A stretch of 18,126 nucleotides of DNA. Origin: an uncultured Verrucomicrobiales bacterium. GTDB lineage: Bacteria; Verrucomicrobiota; Verrucomicrobiia; Verrucomicrobiales; Akkermansiaceae. The position numbers and the translations under genes were made by a program. The stretch covers positions 1-18,126 of the forward strand of contig CALBJX010000088.1 of assembly GCA_937893015.1 (NCBI GenBank). Direction: 5' to 3'. Under the pieces are notes generated by a model. That model did no database searches, had not been told where the DNA came from, and saw nothing but the letters and a program-made list of their open reading frames with translations. Below are positions 1 to 6,275 of the stretch, piece after piece. Numbering within the stretch: the stretch's first letter is position 1; each line of letters begins with the position of its first letter.

Positions 1-2
1 AC

Positions 3-30
3 TTCGTACATCGTACATCGTACTTCGTAC
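3..30 (-). repeat. Four-heptad arm, type 1 (element continues left of the window)
   Basis: Four perfect tandem 7-bp units (TTCGTAC or ATCGTAC) run from 3 to 30. Read on the minus strand, positions 1-36 are identical over 36 nt to positions 2406-2441, which form the left arm and edge of the complete element there. So this looks like the outer arm of another copy in reverse orientation, with its core beyond the left edge. The flank at about 37-60 is also similar to the flank of the other copy. Confidence 0.8.
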
Positions 31-74
31 ATTCAGTTCGACAAACTGCTCATTTCTCTATCTCCTGCAAATGC

Positions 75-107
75 AAAAACCGCCGTTCCCTTGCGGGAAC
101 GGCGGTT
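75..107 (-). terminator. Intrinsic terminator of pckG
   Basis: A perfect 13-bp GC-rich stem (arms 78-90 and 95-107) with a 4-nt loop lies 22 nt past the pckG stop codon. On the minus strand the stem is followed by a run of five T residues. This is the classic form of a Rho-independent terminator in the direction of pckG. Confidence 0.88.
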
Positions 108-129
108 GAAGTTTTCTGCTGTCAGTTCT

Positions 130-1989
130 TTAGTTGAACTTGGCGATGAGCGTCTGACGCTGGGCCTCCAGCTCGGCGGGCAGCTTGTCGCCCACGTTGT
201 TGAAGAGCTCGGTCTGGGACTCAAGCTCGGCCTGCCACTCGGAGGCGCTGAGGTTCATGTTCGTGTTGAACTGCTCCTCGGTGTAACCGGTCAGACCATC
301 GGTATCGAGCTCGCCGTAGGCGGGGGAGATACCCAGCTTGGTTTCCACACCGGAGACCTCGCCGCGGCAGCGGCGGAGCACCCAGTCGATGACACGCATG
401 TTGTCACCGTAGCCCGGCCAGATGAAGTGGCCTTCGGCATCCTTGCGGAACCAGTTCACATTGAAGATCTTGGGCAGCTTGCAAGCGCAAGTCTTGGTGC
501 CCATATCCAGCCAATGCTGCCAGTAGTCGCCCACGTTGTAGCCGATGAAGGGCTTCATGGCCATCGGGTCGCGGCGCACCTGACCGATCTTGCCGAAGGC
601 GGCAGCGGTCATCTCGGAGCCCATCGTGGCACCGACGTACACACCATGGTTCCAATCGCGGGACTGGAACACGAGGGGCATCGTGGTGGCGCGGCGGCCG
701 CCGAACAGGAACGCGGAGATGGACACACCCTCGGGGTTGTAGTACTCGGGGTCGAGCGTCGGGCACTGAGCGGAGGGAGCGGTGAAACGGCTGTTGGGGT
801 GAGCGCACTTGGCGCCGGTCTCCTTGGCGATTTCGGGCGTCCAGTCGTTGCCCTGCCAGTCGATGGCGTGGGCAGGAGCCTCACCATCCATACCTTCCCA
901 CCACACGTCGCCGTCGTCGGTCAGACCGACGTTGGTGAAGATGACGTTCTTCTTGATGGTGTCCATGGCGATGGGGTTCGTCTTGTAGGACGTGCCGGGA
1001 GCCACACCGAAGTAGCCGTTCTCGGGGTTGATGGCGTGGAAGGTGCCGTCCTCGTGGGGCCAGATCCAGGCGATATCGTCACCGATGATGCTGGTCTTCC
1101 AGCCCTTCTCGCGGAGAGCGGCCGGGGGAACGAGCATGGCGAGGTTGGTCTTACCGCAGGCGGAGGGGAACGCACCCGTGATGTAGGACTTGCGGCCCTG
1201 GGGGTCGGTCACGCCGAGGATGAGCATGTGCTCAGCCATCCAGCCGTTCTTGCGGGCGATGTTCGTGGCGATACGAAGGGCGAGGCACTTCTTGCCGAGC
1301 AGGGCGTTACCACCGTAACCGGAACCGTAGGAGATAATCTCGCCGGTCTCGGGGAAGTGGCAGATGTACTTCTCTTCGTTGTTGCAGGGCCAAGTGACGT
1401 CTTCCTGACCGGGCTCAAGGGGAGCACCCACGGAGTGCAGGCAGGGCACGAAGTCGCCGTAGCCGTCGCGCTTGGGGTTGCCGCCGCCCTGGGTCTCGTC
1501 CTCCAGACGCTTGAGCACCTCAGCGCCCATGATGGTCATGATGCGCATGTTGGTGACCACGTAAGCGGAGTCGGTGATTTCGATACCGATCTTAGCGAGG
1601 GGGGAATCAAGGGGACCCATGCAGAAGGGAATCACGTACATCGTGCGGCCCTTCATGCAGCCATCGAGGAAGGTGTTGAGGATGGCCTTCATCTCGGACG
1701 GGGACTTCCAGTTGTTGGTGAAGCCGGCGTCCTCCTGCTTCTCGGAGCAGATGAACGTACGCTCTTCAACACGGGCCACGTCGGAGGGAGTGGAACGGGC
1801 AAGGAAGCAGCCGGGGCGCTTCTCGGGGTTCAGGCGGATGTAAGTGCCCTTCTCCACGAGCATGTCGCACAGCTCGGTGTTTTCTTCCTCGGAACCGTCG
1901 CACCAGTAGACGGAATCGGGCTTGCAGAGCTGGCGGACGGACTCCACCCACTCGGCAGCTTTCTTATGTGTAGTACCAGTGATTTTCAT
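130..1989 (-). CDS. pckG: Phosphoenolpyruvate carboxykinase (GTP)
   Basis: Cytosolic enzyme that converts oxaloacetate plus GTP to phosphoenolpyruvate, CO2 and GDP, the entry step of gluconeogenesis (reversible in some anaerobes). The 619-residue product is the usual length of the GTP-dependent family, not the shorter ATP family. Visible signatures: the P-loop GAFPSACGKTN at residues 272-282 with the family's reactive Cys278, the kinase-2 motif IIGDDIAW at 301-308, the metal-site stretch YGSGYGGNALLGKK at 221-234, and FLFGGRRATTMPLV at 427-440. The ATG at 1989 is chosen because GAGGG lies 4 nt upstream; an in-frame ATG at 2052 would add 21 non-conserved residues and pass through the promoter. 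It stands alone on the minus strand, divergent from the 66-residue gene, with its own promoter and terminator. Confidence 0.97.
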   Translation of the reverse strand: MKITGTTHKKAAEWVESVRQLCKPDSVYWCDGSEEENTELCDMLVEKGTYIRLNPEKRPGCFLARSTPSDVARVEERTFICSEKQEDAGFTNNWKSPSEMKAILNTFLDGCMKGRTMYVIPFCMGPLDSPLAKIGIEITDSAYVVTNMRIMTIMGAEVLKRLEDETQGGGNPKRDGYGDFVPCLHSVGAPLEPGQEDVTWPCNNEEKYICHFPETGEIISYGSGYGGNALLGKKCLALRIATNIARKNGWMAEHMLILGVTDPQGRKSYITGAFPSACGKTNLAMLVPPAALREKGWKTSIIGDDIAWIWPHEDGTFHAINPENGYFGVAPGTSYKTNPIAMDTIKKNVIFTNVGLTDDGDVWWEGMDGEAPAHAIDWQGNDWTPEIAKETGAKCAHPNSRFTAPSAQCPTLDPEYYNPEGVSISAFLFGGRRATTMPLVFQSRDWNHGVYVGATMGSEMTAAAFGKIGQVRRDPMAMKPFIGYNVGDYWQHWLDMGTKTCACKLPKIFNVNWFRKDAEGHFIWPGYGDNMRVIDWVLRRCRGEVSGVETKLGISPAYGELDTDGLTGYTEEQFNTNMNLSASEWQAELESQTELFNNVGDKLPAELEAQRQTLIAKFN

Positions 1990-1998
1990 GGTGCCCTC

Positions 1999-2027
1999 AG
2001 CATACCACACCCCGCCGCCGCTTGCAA
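1999..2027 (-). promoter_or_regulatory. Putative sigma-70 promoter of pckG
   Basis: On the minus strand TTGCAA (2027-2022) is followed by a 17-bp spacer and TATGCT (2004-1999), with a TG one base before the -10 box (extended -10). The -10 box ends 9 nt before the ATG at 1989, so the transcript would start almost at the start codon. The match is by eye. Confidence 0.5.
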
Positions 2028-2081
2028 CACGAATTTGCGATTTTCGCTTCAAGATTGCGGAAAAAGAGGTGAAATTGTGCC

Positions 2082-2110
2082 TTGCCCTCGCGCGTGTCCT
2101 GTGTTACAGT
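2082..2110 (+). promoter_or_regulatory. Putative promoter of the 66-residue membrane gene
   Basis: TTGCCC (2082-2087), a 17-bp spacer and TACAGT (2105-2110) match the sigma-70 consensus at four of six bases each. The -10 box ends 11 nt before the ATG at 2122. Together with the pckG promoter it would make a compact divergent promoter region. Confidence 0.35.
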
Positions 2111-2121
2111 CATCCGCGAGC

Positions 2122-2322
2122 ATGAAGGAAGAGCTGCCGAGAAACGATGATGTCCTGCACGACAGGCAAATCAACACCCTGACCAACGCGACGGGGCGTG
2201 TCGAAAACCGCCAGCGTTGCTACGTCAGCACCATGCCCATCGCCTTCTTCATGCTGCTCGCTGTCGCGGGGCTCTGCCTGTGGCTGCTGCGCCTGCTGAA
2301 CATCATCCCGATGCCCTTCTGA
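2122..2322 (+). CDS. Small single-pass membrane protein, unknown function
   Basis: I do not recognise this 66-residue product. Residues 1-37 are polar and charged; residues 38-60 (MPIAFFMLLAVAGLCLWLLR region) form one strong hydrophobic helix, followed by a short IIPMPF tail. With the charged segment first, a cytoplasmic N-terminus is likely but not certain. The ATG at 2122 is preceded by a promoter-like sequence and has no Shine-Dalgarno site. The same frame is open far upstream across pckG on the opposite strand, but that part is only the antisense shadow of the GC-rich pckG gene, so the start here is the first credible one. It could be a chance ORF, though the promoter and the clean membrane segment argue for a real gene. 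Confidence 0.55.
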   Translation: MKEELPRNDDVLHDRQINTLTNATGRVENRQRCYVSTMPIAFFMLLAVAGLCLWLLRLLNIIPMPF

Positions 2323-2350
2323 GGGATTGGTGATAAGAAATAGGTGATTT
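2323..2350 (+). repeat. Solitary heptad arm, type 2
   Basis: Units GTGATAA, GAAATAG and GTGATTT (2330-2350), with a weaker unit before them, start at the stop codon of the small membrane gene. The 21 bases from 2330 differ at only one or two positions from an arm of the complete type 2 element at 14147-14167. No facing arm is visible here. The rest of the gap up to prfB (2351-2655) holds the type 1 element at 2412-2607 and the prfB promoter; I see nothing in 2351-2405 except the flank it shares with the copy at the window start. Confidence 0.6.
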
Positions 2351-2411
2351 CGCGTTGAAATTTATCATCGCGTAGAGCGGAGAGACAAACGAGCGATTTG
2401 TCAAGCTGAAT

Positions 2412-2607
2412 GTACGAAGTACGATGTACGATGTACGAAGTGAAATTTAGGCGCGGCTGCGCCGCGCAAGAAAAAAGGACAAAGGACGCAAAGCGCAGAT
2501 GAAAGGCTTGTAGCCTTTGATGAACGCTTTGCGTCCTTCTTCCCTTTATCCTTGCGAGCGTAGCGAGCGGAACTCAAACTTCGTACATCGTACATCGTAA
2601 ATCGTAC
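2412..2607. repeat. Complete type 1 heptad element with inverted arms and cruciform core
   Basis: Four tandem heptads (GTACGAT or GTACGAA) at 2412-2439 face four complementary heptads at 2580-2607; 26 of 28 positions pair. Inside are a GC stem-loop (arms 2451-2457 and 2461-2467), a 14-bp perfect stem (2482-2495 with 2525-2538) enclosing a further 6-bp hairpin (2502-2507 with 2513-2518), and a direct repeat GCGAGCG-TA-GCGAGCG at 2555-2570. No convincing reading frame lies inside. It ends 10 bp before the prfB -35 box. The layout resembles a non-coding miniature repeat; its function is unknown. Confidence 0.85.
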
Positions 2608-2617
2608 ATCCCTACAT

Positions 2618-2646
2618 TTGACATTCACTCCCTCCTCCTGTATACT
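2618..2646 (+). promoter_or_regulatory. Strong sigma-70 promoter of prfB
   Basis: A perfect TTGACA (2618-2623), a 17-bp spacer and TATACT (2641-2646, five of six to consensus). The -10 box ends 9 nt before the prfB ATG at 2656 and no Shine-Dalgarno sequence fits in between, which predicts a leaderless or very short leader mRNA. Confidence 0.75.
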
Positions 2647-2655
2647 GTTCGCGCT

Positions 2656-3769
2656 ATGGAGAATCCGACGACCAATATCGATCTCTCGACGCTCGACACG
2701 GAAGCGATGCGCTCCCGTCTTTCCGAGCTCGGGAGCTATCTTTGACCTCGGTGGCATTGAAACCAAAGTTGCCGAGCTCGATGCCAAGATGAGCGCCCCC
2801 GATTTCTGGGACAACCCGGAGGCGGCGCGCGCCCTCATGAACGAGGTGAACCCCCTCAAACGCCGCTTGGAGCAATACCGCTCTCTGGAAAGCGGGCTCG
2901 AGGATGTGGAAGTGGCCGTGGAAATGGCCGCCGAGGAACCCGAGATGGCCGCCGAGGCCGCGGGCGAATACAACGCCTGGGTGAAGAAGCTCGAAGAATT
3001 CGAGCTGCTGACGCTGCTCAACGGCCCCCACGACAACGCGGGCTGCTATGTCACCATCCACGCGGGTGCGGGCGGCACGGAGGCCTGCGACTGGGCGAGC
3101 ATGCTCATGCGCATGTACCTGCGCTACTGCGAACGCCACGGCTTCACCACGGAAATCATGGAAAGCACCGACGGCGATGAAGCGGGCATCCGCTCCGTCA
3201 CCATCAAGATTGACGGCGAGTATGCCTACGGCTACCTCAAGAACGAGCGCGGCATTCACCGCCTTGTCCGCATGTCCCCCTTCGATGCGGCGGGCAAGCG
3301 TCACACCTCCTTCTGCTCGCTGGATGCCACGCCCGATATCTCCGATGACATCGAGATTGAGGTGAAGGAAGCCGATGTGAAGATGGATACCTACCGCTCC
3401 GGCGGCAAGGGCGGCCAGAACGTGAACAAGGTGGAAACCGCCGTGCGTCTGACCCACCTTCCCACGGGCATCATCGTGGCCTGCCAGACGCAGCGCTCCC
3501 AGCTCCGCAACCGAGAGGAAGCCATGCGCATGTTGAAGGCCCGCCTCATCCAGTTGGAGGAAGACCGCAAGCGCGCGGAGGCCGACCGCCAGTACTCCGA
3601 GAAGGGTGACATTGCCTGGGGCAACCAGATTCGCTCCTATGTCTTCCAGCCCTACCAGATGGTGAAGGACCTGCGCACGCAGTTCGAGTCCGGCAACATC
3701 CAAGACGTGATGGACGGGAATATCGACGGGTACATTGAGGCCATGCTTCGTCACAATGCGAACGCATAA
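2656..3769 (+). CDS. prfB: Peptide chain release factor 2 (programmed +1 frameshift)
   Basis: RF2 recognises UGA and UAA stop codons on the ribosome and triggers peptide release. The coding region is join(2656..2742, 2744..3769), giving 370 residues, the usual length. The first frame encodes 29 residues and stops at TGA (2743-2745); the second frame starts with GAC at 2744. Seen in the product: the SPF tripeptide that reads UGA (residues 207-209), the catalytic GGQ (252-254) in GGKGGQNVNK, and FWDNPEAARA near the N-terminus. SPF rather than PxT identifies RF2 and not RF1. The start at 2656 follows a strong promoter. An ATG further upstream in the second frame would cross the promoter and repeat and is rejected. 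Three lipoprotein genes and trmD follow on the same strand. Confidence 0.97.
2731..2746 (+). promoter_or_regulatory. prfB +1 recoding site
   Basis: The sequence GGGAGCTATCTTTGAC contains the conserved slippery CTT followed by the in-frame TGA and C, with a Shine-Dalgarno-like GGGAG four bases before CTT. In the known RF2 autoregulation, low RF2 lets the ribosome pause at UGA and slip +1 to make more RF2. The downstream frame joins exactly at GAC. Confidence 0.93.
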
Positions 3770-3772
3770 GGG

Positions 3773-3830
3773 AATTACAAATTACAATTTACAAATGACA
3801 AATTGAAAAATTCGGTGCGCTGTCGCGCAC
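3773..3830. repeat. Type 3 heptad arm with GC stem-loop
   Basis: Six consecutive 7-bp units (AATTACA twice, then ATTTACA, AATGACA, AATTGAA, AAATTCG) fill 3773-3814, starting 4 nt after the prfB stop. They are followed directly by a 6-bp perfect stem-loop (3815-3820 with 3825-3830, loop TGTC). This is the same order, arm then GC hairpin, as in the type 1 and type 2 elements, but with a third heptad. No facing arm is visible before the lipoprotein gene at 3890. The stem-loop has no T-run, so it is not a typical terminator. Confidence 0.65.
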
Positions 3831-3889
3831 GGGGGAACGAAAGGACGCTCGTGCGCGTGGCACGCCTGAAACTGTTGCAAGAATACGTT

Positions 3890-4042
3890 ATGGAAATTAA
3901 GCCTGAAACAGTCAAGAAAGTTGCTTACCCTGCGTTGGCGGCTGTGATGGCAACGGCTGCGCTCACGTCCTGCCAGCAGCAACAGCAGCAACCGCTGAGC
4001 GGTGTCCCCCTCCCGCCGCCTGTTGCGGAGATAAAGAAGTAA
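3890..4042 (+). CDS. Small lipoprotein, copy 1 of three tandem paralogues
   Basis: A 50-residue product beginning MEIKPETVKKVAYPALAAV. A lysine pair and a hydrophobic stretch (residues 11-26) lead to the lipobox LTSC, with the acylated Cys predicted at position 28. The predicted mature part is only 23 residues, starting with a run of six Gln and then Pro-rich. It is probably exported and lipid-anchored; the function is unknown. The first 19 residues are almost the same in the next two genes, so the ATG at 3890 is fixed by homology within the window. The Shine-Dalgarno site is weak. It lies 120 bp after prfB, behind a heptad repeat. Confidence 0.8.
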   Translation: MEIKPETVKKVAYPALAAVMATAALTSCQQQQQQPLSGVPLPPPVAEIKK

Positions 4043-4060
4043 CGAAAGGGAGTGAGGTTT

Positions 4061-4342
4061 ATGGAAATCAAACCTGAATCCGTGAAAAAGGTGGCCTACC
4101 CCGCGTTGGCGGTGGTGGCAGCAGCGGCGTTCTCTTCCTGCGACAGGGAAGGCGGGGTATTTCCGCAACCCACGGGTGGGATTCAGCCCGTTCAAATGCC
4201 CGCCCCCGAGGGAGAACCGCAGCCCCTCGGCGGTGATGTTCCCAAGATCATCACGGATACCCCGACGCCGCCGGAGGACATCGACCAAGGCATCCCCGGT
4301 GAACCCCCGATTGACAGCAGCCGGATTCAACCCGAAGAGTAA
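4061..4342 (+). CDS. Small lipoprotein, copy 2 of three tandem paralogues
   Basis: A 93-residue product beginning MEIKPESVKKVAYPALAVV, with the lipobox FSSC and predicted acylated Cys at residue 27. The mature part, about 67 residues, is rich in Pro, Gly, Glu and Asp, is acidic and probably unstructured, and does not resemble the tails of copies 1 and 3. Start: the ATG at 4061 has GAGG and GGGAG upstream; the GTG at 4052 in the same frame would break the shared MEIKPE start. It lies 18 bp after copy 1, so co-transcription is likely. I do not recognise a family and give no function. Confidence 0.82.
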   Translation: MEIKPESVKKVAYPALAVVAAAAFSSCDREGGVFPQPTGGIQPVQMPAPEGEPQPLGGDVPKIITDTPTPPEDIDQGIPGEPPIDSSRIQPEE

Positions 4343-4350
4343 TTTTTTCT

Positions 4351-4503
4351 ATGGAGATTAAACCCGAAACCGTGAAAAAAGTGACGTACCCCGCGCTGGC
4401 AGCGGTGGCTGCCGCCGCGGCACTCAGCTCCTGCCAACAAACGCAGCAGCAGGTCATTCAGGGCGGCATCCGCCCCGTCGAAGCCCCTGCCCTTCAGAAG
4501 TAA
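4351..4503 (+). CDS. Small lipoprotein, copy 3 of three tandem paralogues
   Basis: A 50-residue product starting MEIKPETVKKVTYPALAAV, with lipobox LSSC and predicted acylated Cys at residue 28. The mature part is 23 residues with Gln-rich beginning CQQTQQQ and ending APALQK. It resembles copy 1 in length and Gln content. It is short enough to be missed by ordinary gene calling, but the shared leader makes it convincing. It lies 8 bp after copy 2 and 12 bp before trmD. There is no Shine-Dalgarno sequence; a run of six T residues stands before the ATG, so translation may depend on coupling or on a U-rich site. Confidence 0.8.
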   Translation: MEIKPETVKKVTYPALAAVAAAAALSSCQQTQQQVIQGGIRPVEAPALQK

Positions 4504-4515
4504 CGCTTCTTTTTT

Positions 4516-5379
4516 ATGCTCGAAATCGACGTCCTCACCCTGTTCCCCGAGCTGATTTCCGTGCCCCTGTCTCAAAGCATCATGGGGCGCGCGGCGGAGA
4601 GCGGGCTCATCACCGTGCGGGCGCACCAACTGCGCGACTGGACGCACGACAAATACCGCCGCACGGATGACTACCTCTGCGGCGGCGGGCAGGGCATGCT
4701 CATGAAGTGCGAGCCGATTTTCGAAGCGATTGAGGAACTGCGCCGCGAGAATACACGCGTGATTCTCATGACCCCGCAGGGGCGCGTCTTTTCGCAGCCC
4801 GTGGCGGAGGAGCTGGCCGCCCCTTGCATGGACGGCGGGGATGCCCACTACATCGTGCTCTGCGGGCACTACGAGGGCGTGGACCAGCGCGTGATTGACA
4901 CGCTTGTTGACGATGAGATTTCCATCGGCGACTACATCCTCACCAACGGTGCCATCGCCGCCGTGATTGTGATTGATGCCGTAGCCCGCCTGCTGCCGGG
5001 TGCCTTGGGCGACGAGCGCAGCAGTGTCGAGGAGTCCTTCTCCGACGGCCTGCTGGAAGCCCCCGCCTACACCAAGCCCAACAGCTTCCGCGGCATGGAG
5101 GTGCCCGCCGTCTTCCTCTCCGGCAACCACAAGGCCATCGCCGAGTGGAAGCTGGAACACGCGCTGGAGCGCACGAAGACGAACCGCCCCGACCTCTACG
5201 CCAAGTGGGCGGAAGCCCACCCCGAGCATTTTCTGAAGAAAAAGAAGCGCGTCAAGCAAACCGCCTACAAACCCCGCAAGCCGCAGAGCAGCCCTGCGGA
5301 TTCCCCCTTTGAGGTGGACGCCGAGGGCGGCGATGCCGCTTCTGCCGCGCCTTCTGCCCCCACCGAACCGCAGGCCTGA
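4516..5379 (+). CDS. trmD: tRNA (guanine-N1)-methyltransferase
   Basis: TrmD methylates G37 of tRNAs with S-adenosylmethionine and so prevents +1 frameshifting. The 287-residue protein starts with the typical MLEIDVLTLFPEL. The family's glycine loop appears as LCGGGQGMLMKCEPIFEAIE (residues 54-73), the knotted SPOUT cofactor site as LCGHYEGVDQR (115-125) and SIGDYILTNG (136-145), and the catalytic Asp as D177 in SFSDG. The last 45 residues or so, after HPEHFL, form a Lys-rich then Ala/Pro/Ser-rich tail that is longer than in typical TrmD and is probably disordered. The ATG at 4516 is preceded by a T-run rather than a Shine-Dalgarno site. The metallophosphoesterase starts 7 bp later. Confidence 0.96.
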   Translation: MLEIDVLTLFPELISVPLSQSIMGRAAESGLITVRAHQLRDWTHDKYRRTDDYLCGGGQGMLMKCEPIFEAIEELRRENTRVILMTPQGRVFSQPVAEELAAPCMDGGDAHYIVLCGHYEGVDQRVIDTLVDDEISIGDYILTNGAIAAVIVIDAVARLLPGALGDERSSVEESFSDGLLEAPAYTKPNSFRGMEVPAVFLSGNHKAIAEWKLEHALERTKTNRPDLYAKWAEAHPEHFLKKKKRVKQTAYKPRKPQSSPADSPFEVDAEGGDAASAAPSAPTEPQA

Positions 5380-5386
5380 TGCCGCC

Positions 5387-6196
5387 ATGCGCCGTGCCCT
5401 CCTCCTTTTCCTGTTCCTCCTGCTGTCGCAGGCTTTCGCGCTCACCGTGGAGCGGCACACGGTGGAGCTTGCGCCGTGGAAGCACAATGAAAAAGAGTTT
5501 ATCCTGCTGGTGCTCAGCGACCTGCATGCAGCGAAGACGGATGGCGCACTGATGGACGAGGTGGTGAAAAAGGGGCTGGCGGAAAAGCCCGATGCCGTTG
5601 CCCTGCTGGGGGATTACCGCTACGGCATCGAGCCCGCGCACACCATGCCGCCCGCCGAGCTGGCCCGCCGGCTGGCCCCGCTCGCGCAGGATAAACGCCC
5701 CGTGCTCTACATCCTCGGCAACCACGACCAAGGCGAGTACGCCGCCGAACTGGAAAAAGCCTTCGCCTCTGTCGGCTTCTCCCCGCTGGACGGCCGCAGC
5801 CGCCGCCTGCGGCTGGACCGCAACCGCACCATGGAGGTATGCGGCGTATCCTTTGTCTTCGGGGCGGGCAAGTCGCACGTGGTCTCCAAGCTGCCGAAGA
5901 AGGCGACCGCGGGTGTGCCGCGCATCGTGCTGGCCCACAGCCCCTACATCTTTCTCAAAAATTCGTTTCCGTCCGTGGAGCTGGTGCTCGCGGGGCACAC
6001 CCACGGCGGCCAGCTCTGCAAGCCGGACGGCACGCCCCTGCGGGCGCGGGAAAAATTCACGCCCGAGATGATGCGCGGCGGCTGGCACACCATGCCGAGC
6101 GGCAAGAAGCTCTACATCACCCGCGGCATCGGCTTCAGCCAAGTCGCCATGCGCCTCTGCTGCCCGCCCGAAATCACCATTCTGCGCCTGCGGTAA
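5387..6196 (+). CDS. Secreted or membrane-anchored metallophosphoesterase (YaeI/YkuE/LpxG-like)
   Basis: A 269-residue calcineurin-like phosphoesterase. All metal-ligand motifs are present: SDLH (44-47), LLGDY (73-77), GNHD (111-114), LAHS (182-185) and GHTHGGQ (203-209). The end of the protein (ITRGIGFSQVAMRLCCPPEI) is typical of the YaeI/YkuE branch, which includes chlamydial LpxG, a UDP-2,3-diacylglucosamine hydrolase of lipid A synthesis. Whether this protein does the LpxG reaction is inference. Residues 1-18 form a signal peptide or signal anchor (RR followed by LLLFLFLLL). The ATG at 5387 is chosen for this; a longer in-frame start lies inside trmD and gives a Pro/Arg-rich extension. 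It is probably co-transcribed with trmD. Confidence 0.88.
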   Translation: MRRALLLFLFLLLSQAFALTVERHTVELAPWKHNEKEFILLVLSDLHAAKTDGALMDEVVKKGLAEKPDAVALLGDYRYGIEPAHTMPPAELARRLAPLAQDKRPVLYILGNHDQGEYAAELEKAFASVGFSPLDGRSRRLRLDRNRTMEVCGVSFVFGAGKSHVVSKLPKKATAGVPRIVLAHSPYIFLKNSFPSVELVLAGHTHGGQLCKPDGTPLRAREKFTPEMMRGGWHTMPSGKKLYITRGIGFSQVAMRLCCPPEITILRLR

Positions 6197-6200
6197 CAAG

Positions 6201-6226
6201 AAGGTCTGACACGTGTGTCAGACCTT
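6201..6226. terminator. Bidirectional-looking hairpin between convergent genes
   Basis: Perfect inverted repeat AAGGTCTGACAC facing its complement (arms 6201-6212 and 6215-6226), lying 4 nt after the phosphoesterase stop and 50 nt after the minus-strand secreted protein gene. Neither side has a long T-run (CTTGTTG on the plus side), so termination strength is uncertain. The core GTCTGAC/GTCAGAC is shared with the hairpin at 14217-14247. Confidence 0.6.
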
Positions 6227-6275
6227 GTTGATGCAGCGCCGCGGAGAGCGCTGATGGTGCAGATGATACATCTCT

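Noticed and set aside
91..2121. Very long open frame on the plus strand across pckG
   Set aside because: It is antisense to a clear PEP carboxykinase; the translation is a His/Gly/Val-rich shadow of GC-rich codons. Only its last 66 codons (from 2122) are credible as a gene.
2656..2745. prfB as a pseudogene with a premature TGA
   Set aside because: The stop sits in the conserved CTTTGAC recoding site and the two frames join at the known position, so this is programmed frameshifting.
2401..3036. Minus-strand open frame through the type 1 element with Tyr-Asp-Val-Arg-like peptides
   Set aside because: The repeated peptide arises from translating heptad DNA and the frame then crosses the prfB start region antisense; no start or family support.
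2654..3754. Minus-strand open frame opposite prfB
   Set aside because: Shadow of prfB; the sense strand carries GGQ, SPF and the frameshift site.
3803..3889. Earlier start for the first lipoprotein, inside the repeat and GC hairpin
   Set aside because: The three paralogues share the MEIKPE start exactly, and the extension is Arg-rich repeat sequence.
5309..5386. Longer N-terminus for the metallophosphoesterase overlapping trmD
   Set aside because: The extension is Pro/Arg-rich and hides the signal peptide; the ATG at 5387 gives a normal secretory start.
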